From Naematelia aurantialba (lineage: Eukaryota; Basidiomycota; Tremellomycetes; Tremellales; Naemateliaceae), in assembly GCA_021527695.1 (NCBI GenBank), contig JAKFAO010000006.1, positions 806,001-870,000 of the forward strand: a stretch of 64,000 nucleotides of DNA, written 5' to 3'. Below, in pieces: positions 20,675 to 30,487 of this stretch. Both the position numbers and the translations under genes were made by a program. The notes under the pieces are model-generated. The model was given only the letters and a program-made list of their open reading frames with translations, searched no databases and was not told the DNA's origin. Within the stretch, counting starts at the first letter, position 1; each line of letters begins with the position of its first letter.

Positions 20675-22716
20675 CTATAACACCTCTGCCCATCCCAGTT
20701 GAACCCAGCGCTCCACGAGCGAGTACTTGACCAAATGTGTCGTTCCTCTTGCCAGCGCTGCGCTCTCGCCTCTGGTCCTCCGTCAGCGTTGGGCGATGAC
20801 ATTCAGAGCGGGACACAGCGGGACAAACAGGCACAGAGGGAGATAATAGGGGGACATGAAGGGGACATAGGGGGACAGAGGGGGGCGGAGGGGGGACCGA
20901 GGGGGGATGGAGGGGGGACAACAGGGGGACAGAAGTGTACAGAAGGGACAACAGGGGCAAGAGGGGGATTGGGAAGAAGGCTCACCCTTCTAATAAGATC
21001 TCGCCGCAGTCTTTCCGACAGTAAATGAGGACGGGCACATTGCGATTTGGTTTGGTGACTATGAGTGCATCAGCGTTAACTCCGTGCCTCTTCAGTCGCC
21101 CGAGAGTTTGAGCTGGGGCTTCATCATGTCTTGGGAATCACGTTGACGGGTGTCGGCCGTGGCCTTGGCATCGATGAATTCTTGAGGATCCTTGCTTCAC
21201 GATCGCTGATATCCCGGCAGTGGCCGTTTGAGTTTAATTCATTGAGAAGCGGAGAGAGGGATGAAGACTATAGGCTGTGGCTCAGACAACCGACTCACCC
21301 ATCGATAAGCCGTCGCCGTACGAATCGTCCATTTTGCGCAGCCATTCCGGCAACGAGTCGAGCACCGAGTGCTGGAAGTGCGTATGCAGCAGCTCGGTAT
21401 AGCTAGCCAGTGACTTGTAAGCATGTGCGAGGTGTCTTTAAGCATGTGCGAGGTGTCTTTGGGCACGGTCGAGTGCGCGCTCGGGCCCGCACCCGCATGG
21501 CGGGAGAGGCGGTTGGACCTTGAAGGTGGCGAGAGGGATGGGGAAAGAGAGCAGACAGGTTGGACATACCGCCTGGCGTGGAGCAGCTCGGCACCAGATA
21601 GGAGCTGGTGCGTCTCGGGGTGCAGGACTATGTAATGCGAGTACTTTTCGATCTACAGGAAGAACAGGGGAGGCAGATGGTCAGCTGACCGTCCAGAGGT
21701 AGCACACGAAAAAATGAGTGGAAGGATTCGGTAGCCGTTTCGAGCTAGTATTTCTCGAGAGGAAGTTACTTGGAGTCAGGCGCATGGGGTGCCCAAGGCA
21801 GTGGATGGCGAGTGTAGAGAGGAGATAGACTAGATACCAGACCAAGCGCAGGGAGAGGCGAGAGGAGAGCGCACCTTTGCGAGTCGTGCGCGAACGTAAG
21901 CCCGGACGAGGAACTTGACACGCTCCATCTCGGTCTGCACGAGCACAAGCTTGAAGTGTTCCTCCTTGGACGTTTGGGGGTCCGAGCGCAGTGTCGTCAC
22001 CATCTTTGCCTGTAGTTGTTAGTCGAAGTCGGAGGAGAGACGAGCAAGACGAGCAAAACACTTACCTGCTGCTCCAGCTTATCAAACAACGTATCGATCA
22101 GATCCCCCTCCCAGCGCATGATGTCCACCGTCCCCCGCTCTCTGACCCATACCTTGCCCATCCTCTCCACGTCGTCCAGCGCTTCCTCCTCGTCCTCATC
22201 CTCATCCTCGTCCCCGACCTCCGCGTCATCTCCACCCCCCATCCCTCCTCCACGCACCCTTCGCCGTCGATTGCCTCCACCCACACCCACACCCGCACCC
22301 ACACCCGCACCAGCACCAGCACCAGCACGATAATCGTCGTCGTCGTCGCCTAGCATGCCGTCGCCTGCGCCGAGCCCACCAGCATAGTCGTACTCGGTGC
22401 CTGCCCTGCTCTTCCCATTGGGCGAAACGGTCGATTCCAGTCGGGAGAGGAACGAGCGCGACCCCCCGCCCGACTCTGTCGCGGAAACGAGCGACGACGC
22501 GCGATACCGCGACGACGAGGCTCCTCCTCCTCCTGCTTCATCTCCAACTCCAGCTCCAGCTGCAGGACGAGAGGCATACTCGAAAGTGGAAGCGGACCGA
22601 GAGCCAGAGGCGAACGCCGAAACAGCGGTCGGTTGACCAGCTGGTGCTGGACGGACGGGGTGCCGTGTGCGGAATGGAGATTCCTCGTCGTCGTCTTCGT
22701 TGTCAAAGAACGACAT
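20675..22716 (-). CDS. SLD5: GINS complex subunit Sld5
   Basis: Six exons close in frame: 22066-22716, 21875-22009, 21570-21652, 21299-21402, 20986-21058 and 20675-20777, giving 382 residues. The conserved GINS A-domain helices are clear: VDIMRWEGDLIDTLFDKLEQ, then RVKFLVRAYVRARLAKIEKY and HTHFQHSVLDSLPEWL. The small B-domain is VPVLIYCRKDCGEILLEG, RGTTHLVKYSLVERWVQLGW and the terminal AEVL. Sld5 is one of four GINS subunits of the CMG helicase and is needed for replication initiation and fork progress. Typical Sld5 is about 220-290 residues; here the first ~190 are a disordered extension with Ser, Asp/Glu and Gly/Ala-Val repeats. Exon 6 uses a GAG acceptor, chosen by frame. The fifth intron (20778-20985) is repetitive. 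Confidence 0.88.
20820..20955. repeat. Intronic G-rich degenerate repeat (GGGGGACA-type)
   Basis: About 15 degenerate copies of an 8-13 bp unit such as GGGGGACAGA or GGGGGGACC, lying in intron 5 of SLD5. The + strand is strongly G-rich, giving potential for G-quadruplex in DNA. Confidence 0.8.
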
Positions 22717-22989
22717 GCCGGGTGACAAGCTGTAGAACAAGCACGCAGCAAGATGGTGTAATGCAATAAGACAAAGGTAAAGACTATGGACCGTATGAAC
22801 AGACACGCGAACGAACATCTCATCTCACCTCACGCGACGCGCCTTTCTTCTGGAAATCGGCGTCTACGATGATTGTCTTCTTCCAACTCATCAGCCTTAG
22901 AAGACTTCAAGCTCCCACACTTGAGCTACACGCAGCATATGTCACATACATGTTCTACTTGCTACTGGTTGCCTGCTACTTGGCACTTG

Positions 22990-25320
22990 CTACTTGCTGA
23001 AGGAGACCGTGCCGCCCGCCGCACCCCGTCGATCAATCGCGATCGTCCTCTTCCCTACCGTAGCATAAAGCACCTTTGTCGCCACCTGCTCAGCCCCATC
23101 CCATCCCCGTGCTCTTGCAACACTCATCAACGTCGACTTGACCTCTGCGAGCGGTGCTACCGCCCCAGGAGCATGCAGGAGCACCATCAACAGATGCGCC
23201 ACGAGAATCGTATCGCCCGTGATGGGTGGCGCTTTTGGCAGTCCCGTGGGTCCCGTGGCAAGGGACGATAGGCTTGATAGTGTGGATGCAGACGAGGGGG
23301 ACGGTGGGGGTGGGGGATCAGATTGGGAGATGCGGTAGATGTGTTGACTAGGGGAATTGTCAGTTGATGTATGTAGCTTGGGTGTCGCAGCTGGGGCAGG
23401 CAGCTTGGTAGGCAGCTTGATAGGCAGCTTGGTAGGCAGGTTGGTAGGCAGCTCGAATATAGACTTGTTATGGAGCTCGGTTATGCTTGGGAATAGGGTG
23501 TGGAGGCGCCATTTTCCCATCTGGCTCATAGCGCTGGCAAGGTTATGCAAAGCTGACTCACATCGTCTGGGCAGGATCCTGCGAGACGCTCTGGCCATCC
23601 GGCACGCCTTGACGCATCATCTCGCTCAACGTGTCCCATATCCGAGTCTACCGCACGTCAACCCTTTCCACTCAAATGGAGTAGAATTCTTCCATCACGG
23701 GAGCAAGAGACATACCACGGCACTCTTCACGCAGTCCTGGTCGATCGCCACGCCGGCGACTTTACCAGGCTCAGCCGCCGACGTCTCTTCGGTAGACGGG
23801 GTAGAGGTAGACCCAGCCAATGGAGCCGCGGTGTTCGGTACCCCTTCCACTGGGAAGATCTCCTGTGCGTCGCTCTCTGGCCTGGTCGCTGCCACCGGTA
23901 ATGGTGGAGCAATCCGTACCGTCTCGTCCTCCCCTACGTTTCCGCTCCCGCTATCTTCGCCTTCGCCTTCTTCGTCTGACCCCGCTGACCCTGCCTCCGC
24001 ACCTGCATGTGCTGGTGTTGCGGACGCTGGCTCCACCTGGAAGACAGGCTGCGGCGGCAGCCTCTTCGAGCCACTGGCGCTTCGCCCTAGTCCTCGCCTG
24101 TGGGCAAAGATCGTCCTCTTCTCCGTATCCTCGCCGTGCCGGCCCGTCCAATTCCCGTTCCCGAGTGCACTGGGACCGACCGGCGCGCGCGGGGTACCCA
24201 GCAGCCGTAGCGGGCTGAAACGGTTGATTGTCCCTCCCGCTGCCGGCAGGCCGGTCCCGCGGTGCGGCGTCGTGCCGTTCACTAGCGAGTTGGTGACAGT
24301 TGGCATTGGCCTGGGAGTCTGCATTGCCTCGGCCGTATACGCCCCGTGAGACTGTGCATGCAAAGCAGCACGCGAAGTCGAAGGCGCACCGGATCCGGGC
24401 GGCGACGACGGTGGTGTAGAAAGCGTCAACGTGTTAGTGCTAGGTTCCTTGACGGGAGATTGAGAGGCCGAACGAGCGGCCTTGCGCCGAAGTGGTAGGA
24501 CAGACGCTTCAAGGACCCGGATAGCTTCTTCCTCAGCTTTGATCGCTTCGTCTGCTGGGAGCTTGATATCTCCAGCAGAGGCGGAGGAGTTCGTAGATGC
24601 TGATCCTTTGGCTGCAGAGGGGGCAGGGGGCGGACCTTGCGGGGACGTGGCTTCAGCGATGAGCCGTTCCAGCTCTGCAATCCGATCAAGCTGCTTCTGA
24701 TGCGTTGCAAGCAAAGACTGCACATGCGCTTTGGCCCTTGGCATGGGACGACTGCTTATAAGCTTCTCTACTATCACCGCCTATCAGGGCCTGAGCATAG
24801 ATGAGTGAAGGTGTATCAAGATCGCGGGGAAAGTGTAGGAGGTATTGAGGCAAGAAGGGCCAAGGTCTATCAAGGAACTGGAGAGGTAGAGCATCTCTCT
24901 CGCGGGAGTGGAGAAGGCGTATCAAAGTCTGAAGACTCACTAATCATCGACCAGCCGCAACGCAGTCTTGAGCATCACCTCAATCTCCTCCCCACTCCCG
25001 CCACCACCACCACCACGACCGCGCTTCTTCAGCTCCCTCAAGGGAGTAACAACCACCTCCTCCCTCTTCTCCACCCTCTTCCCCCCCACACCGCCTGCTG
25101 TCGAATCCACCTCGCCAACAAACTTGAACAGCCGTACTTCCGAGTCAGCGGCATCCCGGATCTGACTCAATACGGTGGTCCGCTTGTTGTTTGGGCCAGC
25201 AGGAAGGTGGAGGTACGATTGGACAAACGGGCCGGCGGGCTGGGCGTTCAGAGATGACAAGTAGGTGATCTGATCCGACTGCTGTGCCAGTGTTGCGAGA
25301 GAGTCAGCCAGCGAGGGCAT
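22990..25320 (-). CDS. SPC34: DASH/Dam1 complex subunit Spc34, with long C-terminal extension
   Basis: The first exon (start 25320) reads SLATLAQQSDQITYL, FVQSYLHLP and VLSQIRDAADSEVRLFKFV, matching the Spc34 N-terminal pattern of a short helix, a loop and a conserved I-R-D...LF block. The next part gives EEIEVMLKTALRLVDD and, after an intron, RPMPRAKAHVQSLL and QKQLDRIAELERLI, the Spc34 coiled-coil region. Spc34 is part of the DASH ring that couples kinetochores to microtubules. After ~170 residues the protein runs on for several hundred Ser/Pro-rich residues (to 23716), then exons 23562-23647 and 22990-23533, which contain a PTNLPTKLPIKLPTKLP-like repeat and end GGTVSFSK. Known Spc34 proteins are about 160-300 residues, so the extension is unusual. 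The junction between exon 1 (ends near 24946) and exon 2 (begins near 24777-24790) could not be closed with a good donor, so the exact join is open. Confidence 0.65.
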
Positions 25321-25488
25321 GTTTGTCTACCTGTCACTACTGTGATAGCTGTTTACAATACAGCTCGATGCACTTGCTCGTCGCTGAAATGTTGACAAAA
25401 TAACCGACGACGCGACGCGTTCTAAAGGGAGGGACCAAACAAGTCACAGGCTGCCTCATCTACGCATGTAAAAACCCTTCATCGCTAT

Positions 25489-27176
25489 TTACTTCTTCTC
25501 GCTGAGCTCTGCAACACCTGGAAGAGTCTGGACGCTGTCAGACGATACTCCCACACCCTATGGAGAGAGAGAGACTCACCTTGCCCTCGAGCAGTTCCAG
25601 ACTAGCACCACCGCCCGTACTGACGTGGCTCAACTCGTCCTCCTTGCCAGCGTTGGCAACAAGAGTCGCAGTGTCACCACCTCCAACAATCACCGTCGAG
25701 CCGCTCTTCGCAGCCTTGATGCAAGCGTCAAGGAGCGCGCTGGAACCTCCTGCAAAGGCAGGGAACTCGAATACTCCGGCAGGACCGTTCCAAAGGATGG
25801 TCTTGGCTTCGGCAACGGTCTCGGCAAAGAGCTCGCGGGATTTGGGTCCACAGTCAAGACCCATCCAGTCGGCTGGAATGCCAGACTCGTCAGTGGCAGT
25901 TCCGGTCTGCTCGTAGTCAGCATTCATGTGGGCCATGCGGCAAAGGCAACCAACCTTGGCGTCCTTGTCAAACTTGTCAGCGGTGACGTAGTCGACAGGG
26001 AGGACCAGCTTGACGTTGTTCTTCTTGGCCTTTTCAACGAGGCTCTCGACCTGCTTGGCGCCGGTTTCGTCGAACAGCGAGGTGCCAATCTGGGCAACAT
26101 GAGCTTATCACATAACGATCATCTGAAGAGCTCACCTCGACATTGTTTAGTGTCTTCTTAAAGGTGAACGCCATACCGCCGCAAATGATGAGGGTGTTGA
26201 CCTTGACACGTTTAGCAGGATATTAAGGCGCAGGGACGTAGCGTACCTGGTCGAGCATGTTCTCGATGAGCTGGATCTTGTCGGCGACCTTGGCACCTCC
26301 GAGAATAGCAAGGAAGGGTCGCTCGGGGTTCTCAAGGACCTTGGCAAAGTACTCAAGCTCCTTCTTCATAAGGAAACCAGCAGCACGCTGAGGTAGCTGG
26401 ACGCCGACCATGGATGAGTGCGCTCGGTGGGCGGTACCGAAACTGTCCCACCATTAGCAGAGCACCTGTCCAACTCGTGGATACTCACGCATCGTTAATG
26501 TATACCGTGCCCAATGCGGTCAAGTCTTCCCTGAATTCCTTGACCTTTGCGGGGTCGGCTAAACACCATCAGTATCTGCTCCACCTGACGTACAAACCCC
26601 AGCTCACCCTTGATCTTCTCGTCTCCCTTCTTTCCCTTACCCTCTTCTTCGACGTGGAAACGCAGGTTCTCAAGCAGGAAGACCTGGCCGTTGTCGCCCG
26701 CCAAGACAGCTTTCTTGACCTCCTCGCCGACACAGTCGTCAAGGAAGGTGACGTCACGGGAGAGGAGTTCAGACAGCTTGGTCGCAACTGGCTTGAGCGA
26801 GTATTTGGGGTTGGGCGATCCGTCAGGTCGGCCGAGGTGGGACATCAGGATGACTGACTTGGCACCTGCAAAATAATCAATGGTTGCATGCCTGGCAGCT
26901 TGGGGAAGCCTCACCTTGCTCCAAGGCGTACTTGATGGTAGGGAGGGCGGCGACGATACGCTATCCAAGGAGTCAGCGGGTTTCTAGTGCAAGAGGGGCG
27001 ACTTGCAGCAGGGTTGGTAATCTTGAGCTCCTTGTCCATGCTACACTAGCTGTCAGTCTATTGTCCCCTGTGTTCAAAATTGACGGTACGTACGGAACGT
27101 TGAAATCCACACGGATGAGGACCCGCTCCCCTTGGAGGGAGACATCGGTGATGGAGAGCTTCGAGGACAGAGACAT
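25489..27176 (-). CDS. PGK1: Phosphoglycerate kinase
   Basis: Ten exons close in frame: 27094-27176, 27007-27040, 26915-26960, 26608-26865, 26489-26558, 26247-26442, 26136-26201, 25955-26089, 25580-25906 and 25489-25527, giving 417 residues, the usual length. All family landmarks are present: [10 protein letters not shown] (substrate-binding Arg and Asp), [55 protein letters not shown] and VGGGDTATL, ending in GVAELSEKK. It transfers phosphate from 1,3-bisphosphoglycerate to ADP in the cytosol. Two introns deserve note. Intron 26961-27006 has a GC donor (GCAAGT), the only choice that keeps frame. Intron 25907-25954 is 48 nt, stop-free and a multiple of three, and its retention would insert 16 residues between FDKDAK and [11 protein letters not shown]. 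The start at 27176 is the first Met of the conserved protein; an in-frame upstream reading is 5' leader. Confidence 0.98.
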
Positions 27177-27985
27177 TGCGAGTGGTTTACTCTTATCTGT
27201 AAAATGAGGGAAGTTGGTAGTGAAAGAAGTTGCCCAGAAAGCCAGAAAGGCGACAAGGATTGCGAGTAGCAGATGTAGCAGTCGGTTTGAGAAAGGATAC
27301 GTCGGTTCAGGCGGCATACGATGGTAGAACGGGAACGACACAAGGAGGCAGACCTGAGGTCAGCTCGGCGGACAGACGAGGCAAACTCGTAGGAGAGCTC
27401 CCTGTTGAGACGCTATGCTTACTGGGAGTGTATGCTGGACAGATGGTCAAGAGACGAGCTGCAGAGCGGAAAGCCATTCACATCGGAAGCTCTAGAAACG
27501 TGGAACTCGGGTCCGCTACTCACTGCCGCCGGCAGCCACACGCGGCGTTTGTCTCGGAATTATGACACTTTAGCCTCGTGCGCATGAGCAACGCCCGTGC
27601 GTCTCTTAGGTCGTGTCATGTTGATTGCTTTCTTTCTTTCCGCTCTCCTTCTTTCCTTCTTGTTCTCCCTTCCATTTCTCTTGCATCCCCCACAAGTATC
27701 TCTCTATATTACTACACTGCTGCGCACTGCTCCCCTATATCTATCTAACACCACTGGAGCTTCCCGAGTAGACCTCAGCATCTTCCTCTTCGGGAAACAC
27801 GAAGTGGCGCGGCGCGAGAGTGGTAAGCCCACGAGCCCACTGCTCTTCCTTCCCCCCGCTGCGGCGGAAATATTCAGATAGTTGGGAATCGTCTTTTAGT
27901 GGCTCATTCCTGGAAGACCGTGTCCTGGCTTCTTGCAACCACTCGCGTAAACTGGAACGCTCGTGAGTGTCGAGTGTCGACCACA
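27177..27985. promoter_or_regulatory. Divergent promoter region PGK1 / zinc-knuckle gene
   Basis: About 800 bp between divergent starts. Bases 27625-27690 are a long CT-rich tract (TTTCTTTCTTTCC-like), usual near fungal transcription starts, and translate on the + strand as an artificial hydrophobic peptide. Nothing else is supported. Confidence 0.5.
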
Positions 27986-29440
27986 ATGGGCTATCGGAAT
28001 AAGGAAATCAGTCTACGATACGCGGTCCGTCCTTTCGTGTGGATGGGTCCTCGTCTCACATCTGACGTCTTTCAGTCACAGTTGCAGACTGTTTCTAGTC
28101 CCAGACAATCCCGACCGGCTTTCAGTCCGGGTTATGGCATTCGAGGCACCGTGGCGCCGGCTGATTTGCCACCCCCAGAGCGTTTGGTCGGGGAACAGGG
28201 TGAGGTTCACCATAGAGTGTACCCCGCTCCCAGCCCCATAGCCCCGCCTGTCAACGCCAGTGAGGGTTGGGGGCCTGACTCCGAGCCCGAAATTGGCTTA
28301 GACGAGACAAGGGAGGCGTCCAATGCGTCCACGGAACGGCCGGCGTCTGGTGTCTCTGTAGCCTCCGCCCGAGCATCGGAGTATCTTGAAGACACGGAAT
28401 CGTCGGATAATCCGTCGTTCAAGGCACCGAGACCAGTGGTCAGCAAGAAATCGGCAGTCGAAGGGACTTCTTTCATCCCATGGACGGGAGGCGTGGTGTA
28501 TGAGAACCCACAGGCGGTTGTCGAAGAACCCATCAGTCGGGAAGAACTGTTACAAGGCGTGGCGGGGATGAGAGAAAGAAGGGGCAAGCTTGCCGACCCG
28601 AATCAATCTAGAACGCAGTCTTCCCGTCCCAACCGCGTCGCTTTTGGTGACGGATTCGGACGCGGTTCTGGAGGCAGGTTCGAAGGCGGGGCCTCGCGCG
28701 AGGATGTTTGCCACTCCTGCGGCCAACATGGGCATCGCGTAAGTTTGTACCCGGGTATCGTCTGACGCGGCCAGGCCCGTGACTGTTTAAGCCGGAATCA
28801 GGACAGCCATACCAAAGGAACGGGAAGCCCTTATCAGGAACAGCACCCTGAAGAGGATAGCTGGGGAGCACCTAATGGTGAGCGTTGCAATTGAACATCG
28901 CCTCCGTCTGACGCTGGCAGCATCCAGCGTCCCTAGCATCGAGCATGCCACGGAAGAGTTATCGCTCTCCGAACCAAGCAAAGGTGAGCGAGCGTGTCGA
29001 AGGCGTGCTGAGCGTCCAGTGGATGAAATTCGAGTTGTCGACACCTCGAGAGACCCCCCTCCGCATTTTCCAGTTCGAGGAATTCATCCGGATAGGCTCC
29101 GGATGATGGCGCAGAGAGGGGGCAGAAGTGACAGACGCCCCGCTGGCTCCGAGAATGATAAGGGTCCTAGCGCTGCGCCATCTGGCTGGGCTGCCCGGCG
29201 ACCACCCACTGAAATGCCATCGGCATCGAGGGGGTGGGGTGGTCATACTCAGGTCGAACAGGTGAGGCTTTTGTAGTAGTCCCGAATGAAGGCTGAGCCA
29301 AGACAAAGGACGAGCCCAGAAGACAGCGGGAGCAGACAGTCGTTGCCCCTGTTGGCCGTTTCCCTGCGGCAGAGACCTCAGTCCCGGACCCTGTAGAAAC
29401 TTCACCGAATGTGAGAGGGCTCATTTCGGCGCGCAAGTGA
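27986..29440 (+). CDS. CCHC zinc-knuckle protein of unknown role
   Basis: Exons 27986-28024, 28076-28738, 28775-28877, 28921-28983, 29020-29261 and 29303-29440 close in frame to 415 residues. The 51-nt first intron (28025-28075) is stop-free and a multiple of three, and so is less certain. Most of the protein is disordered. The one recognisable domain is a zinc knuckle, CHSCGQHGHRARDC, which fits C-x2-C-x4-H-x4-C exactly; it is split by a 36-nt intron (28739-28774) between the His-Arg and the last Cys, so unspliced RNA would lose the final zinc ligand. Zinc knuckles bind single-stranded RNA or DNA. Downstream sequence is Arg/Gly/Pro-rich (AQRGGRSDRR). No reverse transcriptase or integrase is nearby, so a retrotransposon Gag is not favoured. 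The start is the first in-frame ATG; an upstream exon is possible. Confidence 0.6.
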
Positions 29441-29502
29441 TGGAGAGTAATGCTTACGCTCTTAGGATCCGTTTGACGGCTGGTAGATGGGAGGTTCCAC
29501 CA

Positions 29503-29615
29503 TTCATGCGACAAAATTCATGTGACAAAATTCGCGCGGCACAATTCATGTGACAAGACCCAGGGACAAAACCCATGTGACAAGATCAATGCGACACATC
29601 TCATGCGAAAAGTTT
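29503..29615. repeat. Degenerate 15-bp repeat (CATGTGACAAAATTC-like)
   Basis: About seven to eight diverged copies of a ~15 bp unit with core AT(G)CGACA / ATGTGACAA. Divergence among copies indicates an old array. Confidence 0.75.
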
Positions 29616-29924
29616 CATTTATCGTCTCCCCGATCCGACGCTTGAAAAGTACTTAGGACAGGAGGGATTAATTTTAGCAGCGCAGAGAGAATGCGGCCGC
29701 TCAATATGCATCATACTTTTATGGCTCGTTGGGACTCTGAAAACCAAGGCGACTCTTTCCTGGGTGGAAACAGGTTCCTGCAGCGACTAGACTTCGTCGT
29801 CGGATGAGGGTGACTGTGACACACGGCAGACAGTGTGGATTGCGGCGGGCTGCCGCAATTCGCTAGGAGTCTAAAGCGGGCATCGACTTTGCAGTGCCCA
29901 GCAGACAGGTATGAGGTGGATCAA

Positions 29925-30075
29925 CGATTGTGACCAGTGACCAGTATGACCAGTGCGACCAGTGTCCAGTATGGCCAGCGTGGCCAGTATGAAAGTGCGA
30001 CCAGTGTGACCATGATCTTCAACGTGACTAATTTTACCGTAATCAGCGTGACCAATGTGACCAGTGTGATGTCCC
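29925..30075. repeat. Degenerate 8-11 bp repeat (GTGTGACCA-like)
   Basis: About fifteen diverged copies of GACCAGT(G/A)T, such as GTGACCAGTATGACCAGTGC, interrupted around 30010-30040. Confidence 0.75.
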
Positions 30076-30422
30076 ATCTCCGACCTCTATGATCTACGGG
30101 ACGTCATCCAAGCGCTCGACTGAGTCTCTGTTCAACGATCCATCACCTGCTCGACTATGCGGCACCTCCTCCACTAAACTACAACATACCATCCCGGCGT
30201 GACTCTGTCCGTGGCTGACTCTGTCCCTTGGCCGACTCCGGACCGAGTGCCCACCCCCGTGCATCTGTCCCTGCACCTGACCCCACCTGGCCACTCTGTG
30301 CTCAGGGGTCCACTGTATCCAGCTTCGAGGATCCTACGTCGGCTCAACGGTCCACTCATCGTCTAGGTCAACGGGCGCATCTCCCGCTCAACTGTCCAAC
30401 CGTGTCCGGCCCATAGGTCCAC

Positions 30423-30472
30423 CCCCTGTCCAGAGTGTCCAGAGCGTCCAGAGTGTCCAGAGTGTCCAGATA
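30423..30472. repeat. 9-bp tandem repeat (GTCCAGAGT)n
   Basis: About five copies of GTCCAGAGT with single-base variants, just before the stop codon of the - strand SAPS gene. Diverged GTC-rich relatives extend back to about 30200. Confidence 0.8.
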
Positions 30473-30487
30473 CGGCAGATGTCGGAT

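Larger units (their letters stand above)
29441..30487. other. Gene-free degenerate-repeat region
   Basis: Over 1 kb without a supported gene between two convergent 3' ends. It contains three blocks of degenerate tandem repeats, listed separately, and little else of low-copy appearance. Confidence 0.6.

Noticed and set aside
27597..27881. A + strand ORF starting with a hydrophobic stretch that resembles a signal anchor.
   Set aside because: The hydrophobic residues come from a CT-rich promoter tract. It is not needed for the downstream zinc-knuckle gene, although a small upstream exon cannot be excluded.
27986..29440. Zinc-knuckle gene as a retrotransposon Gag.
   Set aside because: No reverse transcriptase, integrase, protease or LTR pair nearby, and the gene has several phase-consistent introns, which retroelement gag genes lack.
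29925..30075. CRISPR-like spacing of the GACCAGT repeats.
   Set aside because: Units are short, diverged and directly abutting with no unique spacers, and the genome is eukaryotic.
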